A stretch of 64,000 nt of DNA from Bostrychus sinensis (Eukaryota > Chordata > Actinopteri > Gobiiformes > Eleotridae): NCBI GenBank assembly GCA_020698575.1, contig CM036257.1:19297520-19361519 (forward strand), given 5' to 3'. The position numbers and the translations under genes are program-made. Below the pieces are notes generated by a model, which was given only the letters and a program-made list of their open reading frames with translations, was not told the DNA's origin and did not search any database. Below, piece after piece: positions 23,836 through 35,773 of this stretch (its first letter is position 1; each line of letters starts with the position of its first letter).

Positions 23836-24297
23836 GAGAGAAGAAGGGATTGCAGAAAAAAACAACAGAATGCCCATTTACTTATATTATGCATGCCCTC
23901 TTAAATGACCACCAATACAGATCTCCACTTCTGCCAGCCCCTTAGCATGTAATCGTCATAAAGTACATCTCAAAAAATGGTAGAAGGGAGTTTTAGTTCC
24001 ATCGCTGAGGTTCTTTGGCTGTTGCAGAGACATGTAGAGAGAAGAGCAGGAGCCAGATGTTGAATGATTCATGTCCTTGTGTTTGTGGTCCACAGAGGGA
24101 TTCGGACGAGCTGCGATGGTTGGGAAAAGTGAGGCAAGAGCCACTCTTTGTACTCTTATTCTAAATTTAAACCTTAAGCCATGGCACGACATGAAAATCG
24201 CGTGTTTTGAGGAGAATTATAATATTAGTGTTTTTCCATGAGGTATGTAATAAAATTGCTCTGGTTGACTAAACATTTGAGCTAAGTCTACCTTTAA

Positions 24298-24790
24298 AGG
24301 TCCTTATATGATGCTTTTTCTGGCTTTTTGAAATAGTTTTGGACACCTCTCCATTAGCATTTCATGTTTTGTAACTTTATAATGGCATGGAAAACGTCTT
24401 CTGTTGGGGAGCTGATATTTTTGACTCTGCAGAGAACGCTTGGATTAAGTGTCTGACGCCCCCTGCTGGCAACGGTGGGGACCGGACAGAGTATAAAATA
24501 GCTTTTTAGCACAGCTATGAGCAACATAACATATAAATGAGACAGCAGTTTAAGCACTGAAATGATGAGAATGAGTTTAAAGACGGTGTATGGGCTTTAG
24601 AAATGCTCAGGATCACTTTCTGATCTCACCCAGCGTTTTCAGCTCATGAGGAGGGGACAACTCAGTAAACAGGATTACTCAAGCAAGCATGAATGACTCA
24701 AAATACTACTCCAGGCATGTTTTTGAGGTGCAAACATTATAACATGGTCAATAGCTCAAAAAATCGATAAGCATAACTTAGGATAAGCCT
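24298..24790 (+). mobile_element. MITE family A, near full length
   Basis: Starts after TTAA (24294-24297) with AGGTCCTTATATGATGC, whose first half recurs as the inverted end GGGTCCTCTATCATGC at 37151. The interior aligns with 7701-8214 over its length (GTCTTCTGTTGGGGAGCTGA, CCCCCTGCTGG, AGCGTTTTCAGCTCATGAGG, CAGGATTACTCAAG, CATTATAACATGGTCAATAG). The right end is decayed near 24790. No coding capacity. Confidence 0.65.
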
Positions 24791-25819
24791 GTTTTATGGA
24801 GCAGAAATAGCAACAAAATAAGCTTGTCTTGCCCGGTTATCAGGGTTTTACTGAACAACCCCATTAAGATGCTCTTTTTGAGACAGGTCCAACTTAATCC
24901 AACTTTTTCTCATCATCTTGTTGCTGTATCTTGGCTTTGGTCTTCTTATTTCTTACTGGAGTCGTTGCTTTCTCAAACATGTCATGATTTAATGAAGTAC
25001 AAACTGAAAATGTCTAAGTTTGTGGCATTTAAATGTAGAACAGCTGCTTATTTCAGTCAGAGTCTCAGCTCACTCTCTCACCTGTCAGACGTGGAGGAAT
25101 AATTTGGAGACAGATATAGTACAGTTTGACAGGATACATTAAAGCACGTCACTGTAGAGAGACATACTGCCCTACTATCTAAAAATGTACTCACATTTTT
25201 ATCTTGTTTTTTTTTATAAATCTGCAGCTGCAAGGCTCTGTCTTAGAAGTTATTTGGCAGCTCTGTTCAAAACACAGTAGACTTTTGTATTAAATTCACT
25301 ATGTATGTGAACAAAAAGACACAGCTGGGAGAGGAAAGCATAAAGGCAGGAGCTCATTACCAAAATAAATGCTGTGTTCACGCCTTGTGTCATACTTTCG
25401 CTTTCATCTGAACACCAGAGTGACTTTGGTCGATCTGTCTGAGTGTGTTTTTTGTGTTGTTACAGATAAGGCAGAAAGGCTCCCCGTGGCTCCAAAGGGT
25501 TTAAAAGAGGCAACATCAGGCAACATCATTTAACACCGGTTAAAAAGAAGATCAACAAAGATGTGATGCAGGTGATTAAAGAGTGGGACTTTTGCATTTT
25601 TTTTATGGATCATAATAAAGCCATCCACCAAATTAGTGGGACAATGTGGGACAGTACAGCACACTCTGATAAAGGGTACAGGGCAGTATTAGATGAATAA
25701 AAGTGACATCTTGTTCCACCAACGGTATGTTTCTACTTCAAGAGAGATTTTTTTTTTTTATATATGTGGATGAACTGAATAAAAGGTTGGAACACAAGAG
25801 GCTCACAGCTTGCTCACAC
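24791..25819. other. Intergenic; possible conserved block at 25380-25560
   Basis: Mostly unrecognised. 25380-25560 is less AT-rich and repeat-free; nothing specific is known. Confidence 0.35.
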
Positions 25820-25935
25820 TGTCAAAGTGTCCATGGGCAAGACATTGAACCTCTGCTTGTCTCCAGCCACAGTGACACTGAACTATGAGAGTCCTTGATG
25901 TGAACAGATGAATGGATGTGAAGAACGCTGAGTGA
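25820..25935 (+). repeat. SINE body fragment
   Basis: GTGTCCATGGGCAAGACATT followed by GAACC is a motif common in fish tRNA-SINE bodies and also occurs at 37045-37065 as GTGTCCTTGAGCAAGAGACT. The remainder is degraded. Confidence 0.35.
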
Positions 25936-26319
25936 AAAGGACTATGGGGGTAACGGCTAAAGATTGTTTCATTTTTCCCTTCAGTTTAAATTCAGAAAGC
26001 TGCTAGTTTATTTTGTTGTAAAGCATCATTTCATTTTCTACTGGTTTATAATAGTGCAAAGTAAGATGCAAAGGCAATGTTTTTATTCATTTATTTTCAA
26101 GGCTTTCTTCGATTCAGTGGAGAAAAACAGGAAATGGGGAGAGAGCATGGGGAGACATCCAGTAAATTGAGTCCAAAGTTGTAGTCCAATGCAACGTTTT
26201 AATGAACAAATCAAGAATTGTTCATTGGTCAGTGCCTTAAAATGCGAAATGTGAAGCACTCACTAATTTAGATTTGAACAAACTCACAAACCAAATCCAA
26301 ACCCTACAGAAAATCAATA

Positions 26320-26405
26320 GGTGGCTAGAAGAACAGCAAGGAGAGTGTGGGTTTGATCCCTGGGCTGTCTGCCAACAATCTCTGTGGCCCAAACTTGCAG
26401 GGATA
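26320..26405 (+). repeat. Degenerate tRNA-like SINE head
   Basis: GTGGGTTTGATCCCTGGG near 26347-26364 resembles a tRNA T-arm / RNA polymerase III B box in the arrangement seen in the SINE heads at 31.4 kb and 55.7 kb. The A-box side is weak. Confidence 0.3.
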
Positions 26406-27285
26406 AACAAGATTAACCAGAAAAAAAAAGTATGGAAAATGTATGCTTCAGAACCAGTACAGCTGTGTCAACTACTGTGAAATGCAAATTCCTTGTATGT
26501 GCTTGATACTAAAACTGATTCTGGTTACATCTTAAAGGCTTAGTTGTATACCTCTATAACAATAATCTCTATTAACAGGTTATACCATAAAACAGCACAA
26601 ATAAAAATCCCCTCACCATCTATGACCTCCTTATAGAAGCCGACACTGGTTTACTCATATTCCTCATCCTCTGCCTGCAGCCTCTGACCACCTTGACAGA
26701 TTATCAACTGCTGGAATTACCCACAAACCCCACACCTAGTTTAGATCATTCCTGGTCTCTGCAGGTGTGCCCCATCATCTACTGCAGATTCTTCCACTTG
26801 GCAACATTTCCCGTAAACATGATCTGCATTTTCACTGCTCTACTTCTCCGCCAAACCCTGGTCATCACTTCCACCAACCTGGCTAAAACTCAGCAGTGTC
26901 ATTACACCGTCTACAACAACAGTTTCAACATCAACACTGACAACTCCACTGCTCTCATATCTCCGCTATACAACACATCTTTTGTGCTGTATTGAGCACT
27001 GTAAGGTTTAGCAGCGTTAGGCAACTTAATGCATGAATCTCCCCACTGTTGCCTGCTGAATCAGCTCTCAGCAGTGTTGGGCAGATGTTATCACATTAAT
27101 GCTATTTTATGTGATGCTGTGAGCGTGTCTAGAGGCTTATACATACAGGCTGCATATGTTCAAGGTCAAATCAGGCTTTACATAAAAATAAATAACTGTT
27201 TAACCCTTTGACAGTATATTATAATCTGTAGAAAGACTATAAGCTTTATTTTAAAATGTTAATATACTGGCTCAGTCCAATAAAG
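26406..27285. other. Intergenic, nothing recognised
   Basis: Positions 26630-26900 are C-rich on the plus strand, with an open frame at 26693-26995 that I could not match to any family. Confidence 0.4.
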
Positions 27286-27760
27286 CAGTGGTTTTCTGTC
27301 TTGTGTACCCCTTGGACGTTTTTGTCTTATCGTAAATACCCCCTCACTCACATGTGTTAATGATTCTTCAAAAAGTGGTCATATAAAACATCTGTATTAT
27401 TATCAAAAATACATACTTATGTCATTATAAATACTATATCTACTGCTTGAACTAAATTTTAAGATATAAAAAAATATATGCAGTAAATAATAATCTTCCT
27501 GCCTAAATAAAAATATCAAATAAAAACAAGATACAAACAATCTAAACACCCACTGCATTAATTTATTTTGCTATTTTATGTTCAAAATAAACTTGTAAAG
27601 ATTATATAGTAATCTCAAACTCATAATAAACTTGGTAAAACAGAAAAATAATTTCAATATTTCCCCTTTGAACCTAAAAATATGTAACCCAAAATATATG
27701 AATAATAAAAATTTATATTCATCAGTCAGTGACACACTTCCGCTTGTTTATCATATGTTT
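27286..27760. mobile_element. Possible hAT relic in very AT-rich DNA
   Basis: CAGTGGTTTTCTGTCTTGTG then TACCCCTTGG at 27286 resembles a hAT non-autonomous terminus. The following 400 bp are extremely AT-rich. No right end or target duplication was found. Confidence 0.25.
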
Positions 27761-28059
27761 CAATAGTTCAATATTAAAAGATAGCAGTTCACTTCTTCAT
27801 ATTATTACACTGCAATAAGGGACGCTCTCATTGGCTGATGAATTAATAGTGGCCAGAGAGAGTGTGTATTTTAGGTTGTGCTTCATCTATAAAGACAAAC
27901 ATAAATAGATAAAGGTGAAGCAAAATGAAATACTGGCAATGCATTCATTTAGCAGCAGTGTGCACATAGTTTAAGATGGTTTCTGACACTTAACAGAAAA
28001 AAACTCACTTTAATCCAAGAGTTATCAGTGTTTTCTTGTCTCTTTCTGTCAATGAGGCC

Positions 28060-28560
28060 GAGTGCATCTTCAAGATCACACAGAATTGATTAGGAGAGCA
28101 CCATCTTGCCACTGATGAATTGTTAATGCTGCAGAGCCTTCAGGGAGCACCACATGTGTCTACTGGCCTATAAACGAAAAACCATGAGGAAAAAAAAAAA
28201 CCCCATCAACTTAACAAAAAGCTGTTTGGTGATGGCATATGTGCAGCAGGTTTACAATAAAACCTGAAGATTACAAGCCAGGTCGAGTTGATAAATGTCA
28301 TTATGAAGATTACAATCACGGCTTTAGATTGGGGCATCAGTGAGTTGGCGGGACAGAAACAGCCTTGAGATATAATTATTGTTTCGGCTCAAGAGGCTGC
28401 ATCATGTGATATTCAATTAAGGAGCACCTCGAGGGAGACTGGATTCATATCTCTATCATAAATCGATGGCAGAAGTCCCACGCCAGTATGTCTGTGTCTC
28501 AGGACTCGTCTGGCAATAACGCACACACCATTAAACACCAATTACCATTCAATTATGGCA
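28060..28560. promoter_or_regulatory. Candidate conserved noncoding block
   Basis: Repeat-free, base-balanced sequence with three CAATTA homeodomain-like cores (28414-28419, 28539-28544, 28550-28555). No coding frame is convincing. The regulatory reading is inference from texture and motif content. Confidence 0.3.
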
Positions 28561-29251
28561 AAATGAAGTCAGTTTTTGGGTGGAATCAGTGCATGTCAGT
28601 CACCACAGGTCTACTGCATGTGCATGATGACGATGAAAAGCAAGGAAACTGCTGGAAGAGGTAAGAGTAAAGAGGTGGAGAGCAGGTTTCAGGAGCGGTA
28701 TGGGACTGTGGTTGAGATTTGGAGCCTGTTAATTGGACCCGTGAGGATTAAAGCCCTAATTAAATGGAGGAGGCGTGACTCTGACCTGCCATGTTAACTG
28801 GTTCACTAACAAGAGAGTAAGTCGCGTTAGGAAAGGTGTAGCTCCAATTTCTTTCCTTTCCCATTCCACGGTCGTCGCAGCAAATCATCTGCTTTCTAGT
28901 GTGCTGTGATTAGTCTGATGCAACCCCATTTTTCCATCTGGTACAAGAAGTACACCGGCTTGTGAGTGCTTGGATTCAAAAAGGTATACCTCAAAATTGT
29001 AGATGGTAAAATTTAGCAGATAATAGAAGCTAGGCTCAGGCAAGGCTGGTTTGTTTGGCCTGAAAATAAAATATGTTTACAGCTGCAAAAAGAAATTCTC
29101 CTTCTTCTATTGTTTGGAGGCAGACAGGTGAAACATGTGATTGGTCAAAGTCATTGTTGTCTACAATTATACAATATTTTATAAGGTGAAAATGTATTGG
29201 TTTTCTCAAATGCAACCAAAAAAAGGCAGTGTCCATTTAGGCCCTAAACCC
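28561..29251. other. Intergenic, nothing recognised
   Basis: Unremarkable; open frames at 28576-28797 and 29036-29236 lack support. Confidence 0.45.
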
Positions 29252-29615
29252 CCAAAGGTGCATTAAACAAAAATAAAATGTAAAATTTAGTAGTGGCATG
29301 TAATGTAACAAACATTGCAAGGTAGAAAATACTCCTTGTATTCACCTATCTAGCTATTTCTTCCATTACACCATGGTCCTACAGCTGCCCAGAGTGGACA
29401 AACTGAAAGTTTGTGTGAAATGAAGGGAGGATGTTTACAATATTTAAGGCAAACCTACAATCATAACTATCGACACTGGGTTTGTTCACAGCACAGCATG
29501 TCCCTGCAAGGCCACCATAGCTACTCACACATGGAAAGGAGGAATGTGACATGTGGAATTACATTGTGCACTATTACCACACGATGCAGCCAAAACAAAT
29601 ACATTGCACCTTTAA
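29252..29615. mobile_element. TTAAAGGTGCA-ended MITE (family B)
   Basis: The right end, reverse-complemented, is TTTAAAGGTGCAATGTAT and the left end is CAAAGGTGCATTAAAC. Just inside the left end is TTTAGTAGTGGCATGTAATG, which fits a common teleost MITE type. Target duplication is not clear. Confidence 0.5.
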
Positions 29616-30571
29616 ACTGAATGTGCAAACCAAATAAGTTCAAGAAAGATTGGGGAAAAAACAATGGTACAATGGTAGTAGTTAGTGAGTGGAAAACTGG
29701 GAGGATGGCCAAATAATACATACCTGAATATTTGTATTATATTAATATTTTTGTAATTTTGACATTGTGATGGATAGACAAACTGCTCAGTACCATACAT
29801 ACCAGCTTCCAAAATAAAGTCCAGTCTCGATGGATCAGTGAACTTTCAGGGATACAAGTGCAAACTACACATTACATGGTCACAAATCTACAGCATAATT
29901 TCTTCATGGGCAAATGAAAACTCAGTCTGGCCACATATACTTATACCCTGCTACAACTCAACTGTAATACAAGTCACTTTCTTTAAAAGCAATGAACAGA
30001 CTTTTCCTTGTGACCAAACTTTTCAACTCGTAGACACTCTGTTACCCTCTGTTACTTCCTTGTAAATCCTGTTTAAATTTAAATCTGATTTGCATTATAT
30101 TCAATTTGGCTCCCTTAAAATCATATAAATCACTTGCCGCTCTGCTTCTCTCTGTAGCTATAATGAGCCGGAGCACAGCGGACACTAAATCATCCTGGAG
30201 AGCAAATTACCGTAATCTTGACAGCGGCGCGGCACCTGCACAGCACCTTCATAATCATAGGGATATGAGAGTGTGTTTCTGGGGATGTATGGTAGTCTGG
30301 ATGCTCCTGAGGGAGAAGGTCAACTCCCAGAACACAATGGGGCGTCAGGCATTTAGCGGACGTCAGGAAAAAAAAAGAAGCTACAATCGACTCTGTGTGA
30401 AGCCTAAAGGTGAAGTTTAATAAGTGGGCTCACACATGGGTCCTGGAATGCTGTCTTTGTGTGAACAAAAAACTCTATAAGTAGGTATGACAGGTGTAGG
30501 TGGTGCAGGTAGCGACCAATAGGCTTTTCCCTTTTCATTTGCCTCTTAGTGTGCCTAATCGTTTGGCATTA
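29616..30571. other. Intergenic; possible regulatory block 30130-30380
   Basis: 30130-30380 is more GC-balanced, with CpGs (GACAGCGGCGCGGCACCTGC). The open frame 30106-30420 across it has no recognised domain. The remainder is AT-rich. Confidence 0.35.
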
Positions 30572-30640
30572 TAGGTTTTATGCCCGATGTCGTTCCTGAT
30601 GCAATCCTCTCTATTAATCCAGCTTGGGACAGGAACAGAG
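30572..30640 (-). repeat. Dispersed repeat family C fragment
   Basis: GATGTCGTTCCTGATGCAAT followed by CCTCTCTATTAATCCAGCTT and GGGAC is the reverse complement of the family C copies at 18.9 and 23.7 kb. Confidence 0.5.
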
Positions 30641-30649
30641 TATACCTAT

Positions 30650-30925
30650 TTGTGATCAGAGCAAGAAGGTCTAGCACCACGTGAAGCCTTTCTGTGTGGA
30701 GTTTGCATGTTCTCCCTGTGTCTGGGTGGGTTTCTCCTGGTTTCACCTATCAACCTCAAAACATGCACAATAGGCTGATTCTGGCTCAATTTGGAGAAAG
30801 GTCCCCGGGCACTGCACTGCAGCAGCCCACTGCTCCTGACAGGTTGCCCCAGTGGCATTGAGGGATGGGTCAAATGCAGAGAATGAATTTCCCTATGGGG
30901 ATCAATAAAGTGTATCTTACCTTAA
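30650..30925 (+). mobile_element. SINE with ATCAATAAAGT tail
   Basis: A degenerate tRNA-like head (AGCAAGAAGGTCTAGCACC) is followed by GTGTGGAGTTTGCATGTTCT and CCCTGTGTCTGGGTGGGTTT, then GAGAAAGGTCCCCGGGCACT, and a terminal GGGGATCAATAAAGTGTATC. The central GTGTGGAGTTTGCATG domain is shared with the SINE at 31035-31431 (minus strand GTGTGG/GAGTCTGCATGTCC), but the 3' tails differ. Non-autonomous and presumably moved by a LINE. Confidence 0.65.
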
Positions 30926-31034
30926 CAACTGTGCATTTCTTGTTTATGGACTAGTGGTAAATCTTTTCATGTCAGAGAACTATTAATACAATCATAAGGC
31001 TATATATTTACATTTATTTTATTGTAGTTAATAT

Positions 31035-31431
31035 CATTCATTCATTTTCTACCGCTTTTCGCGTTAGTGGTTGCGGGTGACTGGAGCCTATCCCAGTAAC
31101 TTTGGGCCGAAGGCGGGGTACACTTTGGACAGGGGCCAGCTTGTCGCAGGGCTGACACAGAGATGAACACAGACAGACAACCATTCACTCTCACATTCAT
31201 CCACTAGGGTCAATTTAGAGTCACCAATTGACCTAACACATGCATGTCTTTGGACGGTGGGAGGAAGCCAGAGTGCCCGGAGAGAACCCACGGTAACACG
31301 GGAAGGACATGCAGACTCCACCCAGAGAGTTCGTGTGATGGTGTGTATTGGGCCGCCCGGGGCTCGAGCCCACGACCTCCTTGCTGGGAGGCTAGAACGC
31401 TAACCGCTCTGCCACCGTGCACCCCAGTGCA
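31035..31431 (-). mobile_element. Full-length tRNA-headed SINE with 11-bp TSD
   Basis: Flanked by identical GTAGTTAATAT at 31024-31034 and 31432-31442, a target duplication typical of LINE-driven retroposition. On the minus strand it starts near 31427 with a tRNA-like head (GTGGCAGAGCGGTTAGCG as A-box region, GGCTCGAGCCCC as B-box region). A central domain follows (GAGTCTGCATGTCCTTCCCG, CTTCCTCCCACCGTCCAAAG), then GGGATAGGCTCCAGTC, and it ends in a GAATGAATGA tail. This is the reference copy for the family in this window. Confidence 0.85.
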
Positions 31432-31442
31432 GTAGTTAATAT

Positions 31443-33056
31443 ATATTTACAATATGTAAATTCTGGTTACAACACGTGACTTGGATTTTCTTGCCTCCCT
31501 TTGAATCTTACATGTCACATATATTTTACATTTAGTAGCATTTTCCATTGTTCAACCAAGCTTTTTTTTTTCTTTTTTTTGTTTTTGACAAACCTCAGAT
31601 ATTTTTGTGAAATGATCTGGTTATGGGTAGAACCATGCTTTTCCAAGTTTACACAGTGATAGCAAGACTTGGTGTTATCTAGGAAATAAATACACATCGA
31701 TGGCTAAGAGAATATTCAATATTCATAGCAAAACACATACAATCATTCTCTAAACACTATAATAGAAAATGTTGAAAATCTTAAATTGAGCAATGGGATT
31801 TGTGAACAAATCTTCTGCACCTGAGATTATTTTGTATACAATGTGGGAAGGTTGTGTTTAAAGTTGGGGTAAAATGAAGGAAAAGAGAAAACAAAAAGCA
31901 GAGGAGGGAATAAAATGTCCCCTCAAATTGTCCCCCCTGTGGTTTCAGTCTCTTCCAGGTCCTCGCAGTGTAACCTACAGCAGATCTGTCTCAGTGCTGT
32001 ACCTCCAGGACCACTGCTCCAGGTCCAGGGCTGACCTTTATGAGATAGGAGCGCTAACTGGATAATAGCCCTGTCCACAGTCCAATTAGAGCAGCTAACA
32101 GTCTGAGGGCTGGACTGAACACTGCTGTACTTTAGATCTGATGGAGAGATGGGAAATGTGGAGTCTGTCAGAAGGAAAAAAAAACACTGAAGGAAGGAGG
32201 AAGTATGAAGAAAGGATTTAGGAAAGGAGCAAAGACGGGCCTTGGTGTAAAACTTTAAACCACACATTTTGTCCTGTTAACTTTTGTACACAGTTCTACC
32301 AGGTAAGAACATTTTAGTCCAAATTGTTGCTTATTTACTACTACTTAGGAGCGTTAAATCTTAATCTGGTGTAAGTAAGTAACTGAAGCATAGAGATATA
32401 TTTCCCAAAATAAAATTTCAGTTTGTCCGACATCTCCCCCTGTTGTGTCTGGGCCAAGAATGACACTTGCAAGTATGAACAACCCAGAGGTCTTGAGTCT
32501 TGAGAGAAAGAGGCACATTGTGGATTACTAAACAACAAGGTATCGCTTTATTTTTCTTGATTTTCATGGCAGAGCAGTCAAATGGCAGAAAAAAAAACTG
32601 TATATAGATACACACAGGTAAAAATGAAAATAAAGCCAAGCAAGGATCACACAGGAGTTAGCTGGACTTGTGAGTATTTACAAAAGTGCCTTAATCTGAA
32701 ATGTACGGGGAGTACCATAGAAGAAAATTAGGAAAAACAGCAAAGAAACAAACTAAGTTACTGAGCTCCACTTTAAAAAGGAAACCAAACTTGTAGAGAA
32801 TATTAAAAACATTATTGTAATACATAAAACTTTCACATTTATGTAGAACAGGCTAAAAAACTTAAATCACATTAATATGTGGGTTTACAGACGTTGGAGT
32901 GGCATCCTAATTAACACCACCACCAGCCCTGCTCTTCAGCCTGACTTTCCATCTGTACTGCCAGGAAAGGAATTCTCTGAACTCAGGGAAGAAAAAAACA
33001 GTCCATAACATCTAAATTTAGGACATTCAGCAACATACAGTACATACTGTATATTC
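31443..33056. other. Intergenic, nothing recognised
   Basis: A minus-strand open frame of 114 codons at 31923-32267 shows no domain. 32880-32960 is less AT-rich. T-rich run at 31561-31580. Confidence 0.45.
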
Positions 33057-33335
33057 ATCCATTCATCTTCGACTGTTTATCCGGGACCGGGCGTAGAGGC
33101 AGGCGCCTCAGCAAAGATGCCCAGACTTCCTGCACCCCAGCCACTTCTTCTAGCTTCCAGGGAAACCCCAAAGTGTTCCCAGACCAGCCGAGAGCCATAG
33201 TCCCTCCAGCGCGTCCTAGGTCTGCCCAGGGGTCTCTGCCCTGAGGGAAACGCTTGGAACTCCACTCCAGGGAGGCGTCCAGGAGACTGGAACAGATGGA
33301 GCTAAACTCATGACCATAGGTGAGAGTAGGAACAT
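33057..33335 (-). pseudogene. RTE-type LINE 3' end, deleted copy
   Basis: The minus strand reads VPTLTYGHEF and then, after an internal deletion, GRPRTRWRDYGSRLVWEHFG, matching the C-terminal domain of the LINE at 53815-54267. About 165 bp present in that copy (between its GHEF and DICSR-equivalent positions) are missing here. The 3' end is GGATAAACAGTCGAAGATGA then ATGGATGAAT, a GATG-type tail. A 5'-truncated, dead retrotransposon fragment. Confidence 0.75.
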
Positions 33336-33339
33336 TCTT

Positions 33340-34119
33340 TAAAACTTTGCTGGTTGAAACTTTAGAAAGTAGCAGCAATGCACACAATCACACTGTTTGC
33401 CAGCTGCCTATATTCTGTGCGAGTGGAATTTTACGTGAACAGTTTAGCATGTCCTTGCACGCGCTTTCCTTTGACTTTGTATTTTTTAAACACTTGTAGT
33501 CACTTGACAACTTAATGTTCCTTCATTTGTGCAGTAGGTTTTGTAGTTTAGGAATATATTCCTCTATAGACAGTGTCCTTTTGCTATCTTTGTCTCAAAA
33601 TGCTCTTGACTTTGTGTTTAATTTTCCTTACAGTTTTAAGGAAACACTTGTTTACATTTTTTGTTCTTGGTACCTTCATTTCCATAGCAAAGCTGGCTCT
33701 TATTGAACAACAGACAGTTTAGTGGCTTGAGTTTTGCTCTGATTTATTTCCTTTGAGTGTAGTTAAGAAGCTTATCACAAGACTCACTTAAGGAACATTA
33801 CTGCTTTTGTACCCTTAAATAACTCAAGTTTCTCTGCTGTTGTTGAGCTAACTTCAAACTTCACTCCGCTGTCCCCGCAGACCCCACAGGCTGAGAGAGT
33901 GGGTGCACAATCCGTGGGATCCCCTGTAACACAAGCTTCAGTATCTTATCACTTAGATAACGTAGTAGATGAAAATGTTGTTTGCACCTGGAGCGTCAAC
34001 ACGACCAGAAGCCTTTGCATAATACATAAAAACAACCTCAACATCTGCTTTTCTGCTAAAATACTGAGAAATGGGCACCAGCTGCAGCCCCTGATTTGAG
34101 ATCCTACTGTAAATAAGGT
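33340..34119. other. Intergenic, nothing recognised
   Basis: AT-rich with no recognised repeat; open frames at 33515-33706 and 33899-34152 lack support. Confidence 0.45.
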
Positions 34120-34340
34120 TATGAGCTGCCAGACTGCCGTGTGTGGAGGCAAAGGTTGAGGAGCAGATTGAACTCGGCGCCTATGTGATATGAGACATGC
34201 CAGCTTATTGAACTCTGGGTGATTGGATGGTAACAGGAGATGATTGCTCTGTTCTGTGTGAGCTTGGCCAGGCCTCCACTAAAGCTTTAGTCACACTGGA
34301 GAGAGACAGAGAGAGAGAGGTGCAGAGAAATGTAGCAGAA
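34120..34340. promoter_or_regulatory. Candidate noncoding regulatory block
   Basis: Repeat-free, balanced-composition sequence ending in an AG-rich run (34291-34319). No motif cluster stands out, so this is a weak call. Confidence 0.2.
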
Positions 34341-34344
34341 AAAC

Positions 34345-35231
34345 ACCAGAGTGCAGGCGGCGAGTGGCTGGGCTAATGCAACTTTTACACTGTGGCTTAG
34401 CTTGTTTGAGTATAAGAAAGTTACGACTATAGTTTTTAAGCCCTAACATAGACATTTCAATATTTAAATGATGTGAAGAAATCTAATTTTGAGTTTTATT
34501 TAAAGTCAGTCCAAAGTGATGAGCTCCTATCAAGGTTTCACACATTTAGTGTGGCACAGATTTTTTTTCTGTTTCCGCTTATCTGGGCTTGGGACAGGCA
34601 CAGAGGGGAGGGGATTTTGTGTCTCGTGTGACAAATTTGGGAACACAGGTTTGGAGATTATTAAAACACAGTTGTCAAAATGTATAATTTAGTTTATATA
34701 AGGTGACTAATGAAATTTACCAGCTAAAGACATCAAGAATTTATAGTTACAACTTTTCACCTCTGTCTCCTGCCTGTGTGTCTCTCCCAGTGCTTTTCTG
34801 TTGATATTCCACTGTTCTGTCTCGTCGTAAAAGCCAAAAGATATCTTAAATAATTGGGTTTTAAATAAGGTAAACACTGAAACTTCCCCGTGGCTCACTT
34901 TGGGGTCCCGTTCCAGCTGGAACCACTGGTCTATATAGCATGTTGTCTACCACCCACCCTCTGTCTTAAAACTAAAAATTCTCCTGAGAAGACTCACCCA
35001 GGAAACATTTGTTTAATTTTCAGAAGCTCTCATTAGTATTTCTGTGCCATCAAATGTTCAGAGTCTAGCAGAACACAGACAGTTTGTAAGATTCAGACTA
35101 ATTCAATATAAACTTACAGTTGAGAGGTGACTCTGAGGTAACTGTGTCAAAGATGGATAAACACGACGCAAATTTGATGTTTTCCATGGTTTCATATAAA
35201 CTGAATATAATATAACTGCATATGCATCATT
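34345..35231. other. Intergenic with small repeat scraps
   Basis: 34578-34604 (CGCTTATCTGGGCTTGGGAC) is a short minus-strand family C scrap. 34905-34930 ends in GCTGGAACCACTGG, like a hAT right terminus. Nothing else is recognised. Confidence 0.35.
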
Positions 35232-35234
35232 ATG

Positions 35235-35459
35235 CATCAGGCCGAGACCAGAGTGAAGACTGAGATTGGGTTGAGACAACAAGGCAAACCCAGTCCAGGT
35301 GAAGACCAAAGACTCTCACATCCAAGACCGAGACAGGACGGAGTAAATTTAGATTCCAGACCAAGACGAAGTAAAAATGCAGTCGAGACCAAGACGAGAC
35401 AGAGACTGCAAAAAAGTGGTCTCAAGACTAAGTCTGGTCTTGGGCGCTACAACACTAGT
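35235..35459. repeat. GAGACCAAGAC-type degenerate tandem repeat
   Basis: About 220 bp of loosely repeated GAGACCA / AAGACGAGA units, ending in CGCTACAACACTAG. The last bases look like a transposon terminus (CTAGTGTTGTAG when reversed), so the repeat is probably the body of a non-autonomous DNA element with its left end lost. Confidence 0.45.
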
Positions 35460-35773
35460 TAACACTAAATGTTACACAAACCGCAGTGAGTTATGTGATA
35501 TTAAAAGTTAGCAGAAACATTAAAAGTCCATGTAAATATGCTCAGTGCACTCTCTAGCTTTGTGCAGTAGTATTAACTATGTTGTGGGTAGTTGTGTCAA
35601 AATTGTCAAATTGCTATAAAAAATAAGATAGAATATAAAAAACAATACAGCTCATAATTTTGTCCAGTATGTCTAAAATCACTGCCATACCTTGATTTAG
35701 TACTACTATACTATTACTCTTTCAGTACTTTCTGGATCTTATATATTGATCTATTTTTGTCTCTCCTTATAAT

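Noticed and set aside
30555..31435. Several short frames on both strands
   Set aside because: They lie in two SINEs and a family C fragment.
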